Origin: Bacillota bacterium
GTDB taxonomy: Bacteria; Bacillota; Clostridia; Lachnospirales; Lachnospiraceae
DNA: 64,000 nt
Assembly (NCBI GenBank): GCA_023439505.1
Contig: JAEXNR010000007.1
Location: forward strand, 310,001-374,000
Direction of reading: 5' to 3'
A program made the translations under genes and the position numbers. The stretch's first letter is position 1. Every line of letters starts with the position of its first letter. This document shows, in pieces, positions 62,079 to 64,000 of the stretch. Below the pieces are notes generated by a model that was given only the letters and a program-made list of their open reading frames with translations, was not told the DNA's origin and did no database searches.

Positions 62079-62549
62079 TTATTCCGCAATGTCACATAAT
62101 TGTGCATGAATATATGCTGCCAGCTGTTCTCTCGGCACACGAAGCTGACACCCCCTGATGCCTGCACTGACACTGATCTCCTCAAATAAAATCGCCGTCT
62201 CATCCATGAACGTCGGAAAGGTCTTTTTCATTCCAATGGGAGAACAGCCTCCTCTGATATAACCGGTAACACCAAGCAAATCTTTCACATGCAGCATTTC
62301 AATCTTCTTGTCCCCAATGCAGACCGCCGCTTTCTTCAGATTCAGTTCCGTATTCACAGGAATACAAAATACAACAATCCCCCGCTTTTCTCCTCTGGCC
62401 ACCAGTGTTTTAAATACCTGTTCCGGCGGCATCCCAACCAATTCGGCCGCATGTCTGCCGCTTAGGTTGTTCTCATCATACTCATATTCCAATGCTTCAT
62501 AAGGGATTCCTGCCTGCTCTAACAGACGCATGACATTCGTTTTCACCAT
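62079..62549 (-). CDS. ybaK: YbaK/EbsC Cys-tRNA(Pro) deacylase
   Basis: 156 residues, the usual size. Conserved family features are MPPEQVFKTLVARGEKRGIV (with the catalytic Lys), VNTELNLKKAAVCIGDKKIE and VTGYIRGGCSPIGMKKTFPT. It removes Cys from mischarged tRNA(Pro). It follows rng by 28 nt and is likely in its transcript. Confidence 0.95.
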   Translation of the reverse strand: MVKTNVMRLLEQAGIPYEALEYEYDENNLSGRHAAELVGMPPEQVFKTLVARGEKRGIVVFCIPVNTELNLKKAAVCIGDKKIEMLHVKDLLGVTGYIRGGCSPIGMKKTFPTFMDETAILFEEISVSAGIRGCQLRVPREQLAAYIHAQLCDIAE

Positions 62550-62577
62550 AATGCTGCCACTCCTTATATCTTCGGTA

Positions 62578-63786
62578 CTATTCTTTCACCTGCTCATGTA
62601 ACGGTTTTCTTACCTTTTTCCGGGTTACCTCGACAAGCCCAAGGGCCGTCATATCCACCAGTGTTGTTTTCACCGGATCCTTCCTTAAATAACCTTCCAG
62701 CTCCGCCATCAGCAAGTCCTGATCTTCCTTCTCCTCCAGATCAATGAAATCGATAATGATGATACCGGAAAGATTGCGCAATCTTATCTGCTTGGCAATT
62801 TCTCTGGCTGCTTCCAGATTAATCTTTAGAAATGTCTCCTGTACCTTCTTTTTTCCTGCCACTGCTTTCCCCGTATTGACATCGATCACAACCAATGCTT
62901 CTGTTGGCTGTATTACAATACTTCCGCCGGATTTCAGCCAAACCATGGGTTTGATCGCTTCATTTAATTTATCATTGATTCCGTACAGATTTGAAAGCCG
63001 GAAGGCAGCGTCTTCATAAAATCTTAGTTTCCCGATATCTTCCGACTGATACTGTAGCAGATAATCCTTGATATCATGATACAAATCATTGCTGTCTGTT
63101 ATGAATTCATCTACATTCTCCGCATATCCATCTCTGATATCACAGATGTAACCCGGCGGCGTGTTATATAACAGGCTGAAACATTTTTTATAGATACCGT
63201 ACTTACGAAGATTCTCATAATCCTCTTTTAATTTCTGGATTTCATTTACAATTTTCTCTTCCGGCATATATGCTGCATTGGTTCGGATAATAAATCCGTA
63301 TTCTTTATTCTCAAATCGTCTGGCAATTCCCTTTAAGCGGCGGCGTTCCTTTTCTTCTGTGATTTTCACGGATACGCCGATGGTCGTTTTTCCATACGTC
63401 AGTGCCACATATTTCCCGGTAAAATTCAGATTCGAACTTACCACAGGAGCCTTGGTCTTCACATCTTCTTTGGTCACCTGGACAAGCAGCTCATCTCCCG
63501 TTTTTACTATAATTTCATTCAGACCAGTTTCGTTATCCTCCCTTTTGCCTGCCAGAATAGGATAACGGTTCTCGGAAAGAGAGTAATAACACATTCTTCC
63601 ATCTGATATTTCCACAAAAGCAGCGTTGATATTCTTCACAATATTCTTAATCTTCCCAAGATAAACATTGCCAAGAATTCCGGTATCATTTGCAGTATTT
63701 AAAGAGACCTGAACCATATCCTTCCCTTCAAAAAATGCTGAGACTATTCTATTTTCCTTCTTCGTAATTACTAATCTGTTCTCCAT
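62578..63786 (-). CDS. rng: Ribonuclease G/E
   Basis: 402 residues, the short RNase G form without the C-terminal scaffold of RNase E. The N-terminal S1-like region is GNVYLGKIKNIVKNINAAFV; the DNase-I-like catalytic core has Asp residues in ALVVIDVNTGKAV and IIIIDFIDLEEKED; the small domain ends with GLVEVTRKKVRKPL. The two zinc-link Cys are not obvious. In Firmicutes this protein lies upstream of rplU, as here, and processes rRNA and mRNA. Confidence 0.95.
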   Translation of the reverse strand: MENRLVITKKENRIVSAFFEGKDMVQVSLNTANDTGILGNVYLGKIKNIVKNINAAFVEISDGRMCYYSLSENRYPILAGKREDNETGLNEIIVKTGDELLVQVTKEDVKTKAPVVSSNLNFTGKYVALTYGKTTIGVSVKITEEKERRRLKGIARRFENKEYGFIIRTNAAYMPEEKIVNEIQKLKEDYENLRKYGIYKKCFSLLYNTPPGYICDIRDGYAENVDEFITDSNDLYHDIKDYLLQYQSEDIGKLRFYEDAAFRLSNLYGINDKLNEAIKPMVWLKSGGSIVIQPTEALVVIDVNTGKAVAGKKKVQETFLKINLEAAREIAKQIRLRNLSGIIIIDFIDLEEKEDQDLLMAELEGYLRKDPVKTTLVDMTALGLVEVTRKKVRKPLHEQVKE

Positions 63787-63827
63787 CTTTACTCCCTGAA
63801 TTCTAACCTCTGAACCTGTAATATAAT

Positions 63828-64000
63828 TTAGCGCTCCAGCTGATCAAGTGCCATCAGCCCGGCGTCTTCTTCTCTGGCATACACCTCCAGACGATGTACC
63901 TGCCATGCATATTTTTCATATTCTATTCCCAGAGAATCATAAAACGCCTCCATGACCAGCTCCGGCTTTAAATTAGAGGAACTGCCGGTTTCTACCTGCA
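63828..64000 (-). CDS. TIGR03936/DUF2344 protein, 3' end only
   Basis: The last 57 codons are visible: VETGSSSNLKPELVMEAFYD, then YEKYAWQVHRLEVYAREEDA and a stop. This matches the end of the DUF2344 radical-SAM-linked proteins that are regularly encoded just before rng in Clostridia. The gene continues past the right edge. Its partner radical SAM protein (TIGR03960) would be expected further upstream. Confidence 0.75.
   Translation of the reverse strand, partial: QVETGSSSNLKPELVMEAFYDSLGIEYEKYAWQVHRLEVYAREEDAGLMALDQLER

Noticed and set aside
1..64000. tRNA, rRNA or insertion sequences
   Set aside because: No cloverleaf-like sequence, rRNA motif, transposase or flanking terminal repeat was recognised; a tRNAscan and ISfinder run would decide.

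Overview
The window looks like chromosomal DNA of a low-to-moderate GC, spore-forming-type Clostridia, most like Lachnospiraceae (Clostridium phytofermentans / Anaerocolumna type). Evidence for this: AGGAGG-type ribosome binding sites throughout; a Firmicutes rplU-prp-rpmA operon whose L27 carries the Prp-cleaved N-terminal extension; divergent lexA and yneA-like genes; anaerobe traits (4Fe-4S aldo/keto reductase, NapH-like ferredoxin, a desulfoferrodoxin-like domain) and several BlaI/PadR/MocR regulators. Species cannot be fixed from the sequence alone.

Layout. 1-4.7 kb: 3' part of a GH38-like glycosidase with FnIII modules, then blaI-blaR1 behind a double-operator promoter. 4.7-10 kb: HAD phosphatase and the sbcDC nuclease operon. 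10-12.2 kb: LytTR regulator plus GHKL kinase. 12.3-18.1 kb: small accessory genes (P-loop kinase, membrane proteins, GNATs, methyltransferases) mixed with gene remnants. 17.4-24.3 kb: a 1941-residue helicase-nuclease (DUF4011/SF1/PD-(D/E)XK/DUF3320 with a transglutaminase-like N-terminus), a PurO-like partner and the tail of a DUF2726 nuclease. 24.3-35.7 kb: more accessory and stress-type genes (DUF2441, XRE-desulfoferrodoxin fusion, lipoproteins, DsbA-like, aldo/keto reductase with MocR). 36-43.6 kb: PadR-MBL pair, CoiA-like gene, chemoreceptor, TspO, SleB-like hydrolase, PadR-PfkB pair. 43.7-48.1 kb: NapH-like ferredoxin, a 15-copy 19-bp repeat, then a SecA paralogue with a C-terminal membrane tail translationally coupled to an EcsC protein. 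48.4-53.9 kb: VTC polymerase, DUF4956 membrane protein and a beta-helix-type lipoprotein, next to a two-component system and a striking structured intergenic element. 54-57.1 kb: PadR with a 40-bp palindrome, methyltransferase, yneA-like/lexA SOS region. 57.2-64 kb: conserved housekeeping block rsfS-yqeK-nadD-yhbY-obgE / rpmA-prp-rplU / ybaK-rng-DUF2344.

How parts work together. The last 7 kb is core ribosome, GTPase, NAD and RNA-processing machinery read leftward in several transcripts. The SOS region couples LexA to a LysM-type division inhibitor. The VTC cluster and its adjacent kinase/regulator probably form one envelope or polyphosphate-linked unit. The SecA paralogue with EcsC, the giant helicase-nuclease with its PurO-like neighbour, and the interleaved inverted repeats at about 51.9 kb are the best candidates for undescribed biology. 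No tRNA, rRNA, CRISPR array or intact insertion sequence was recognised.
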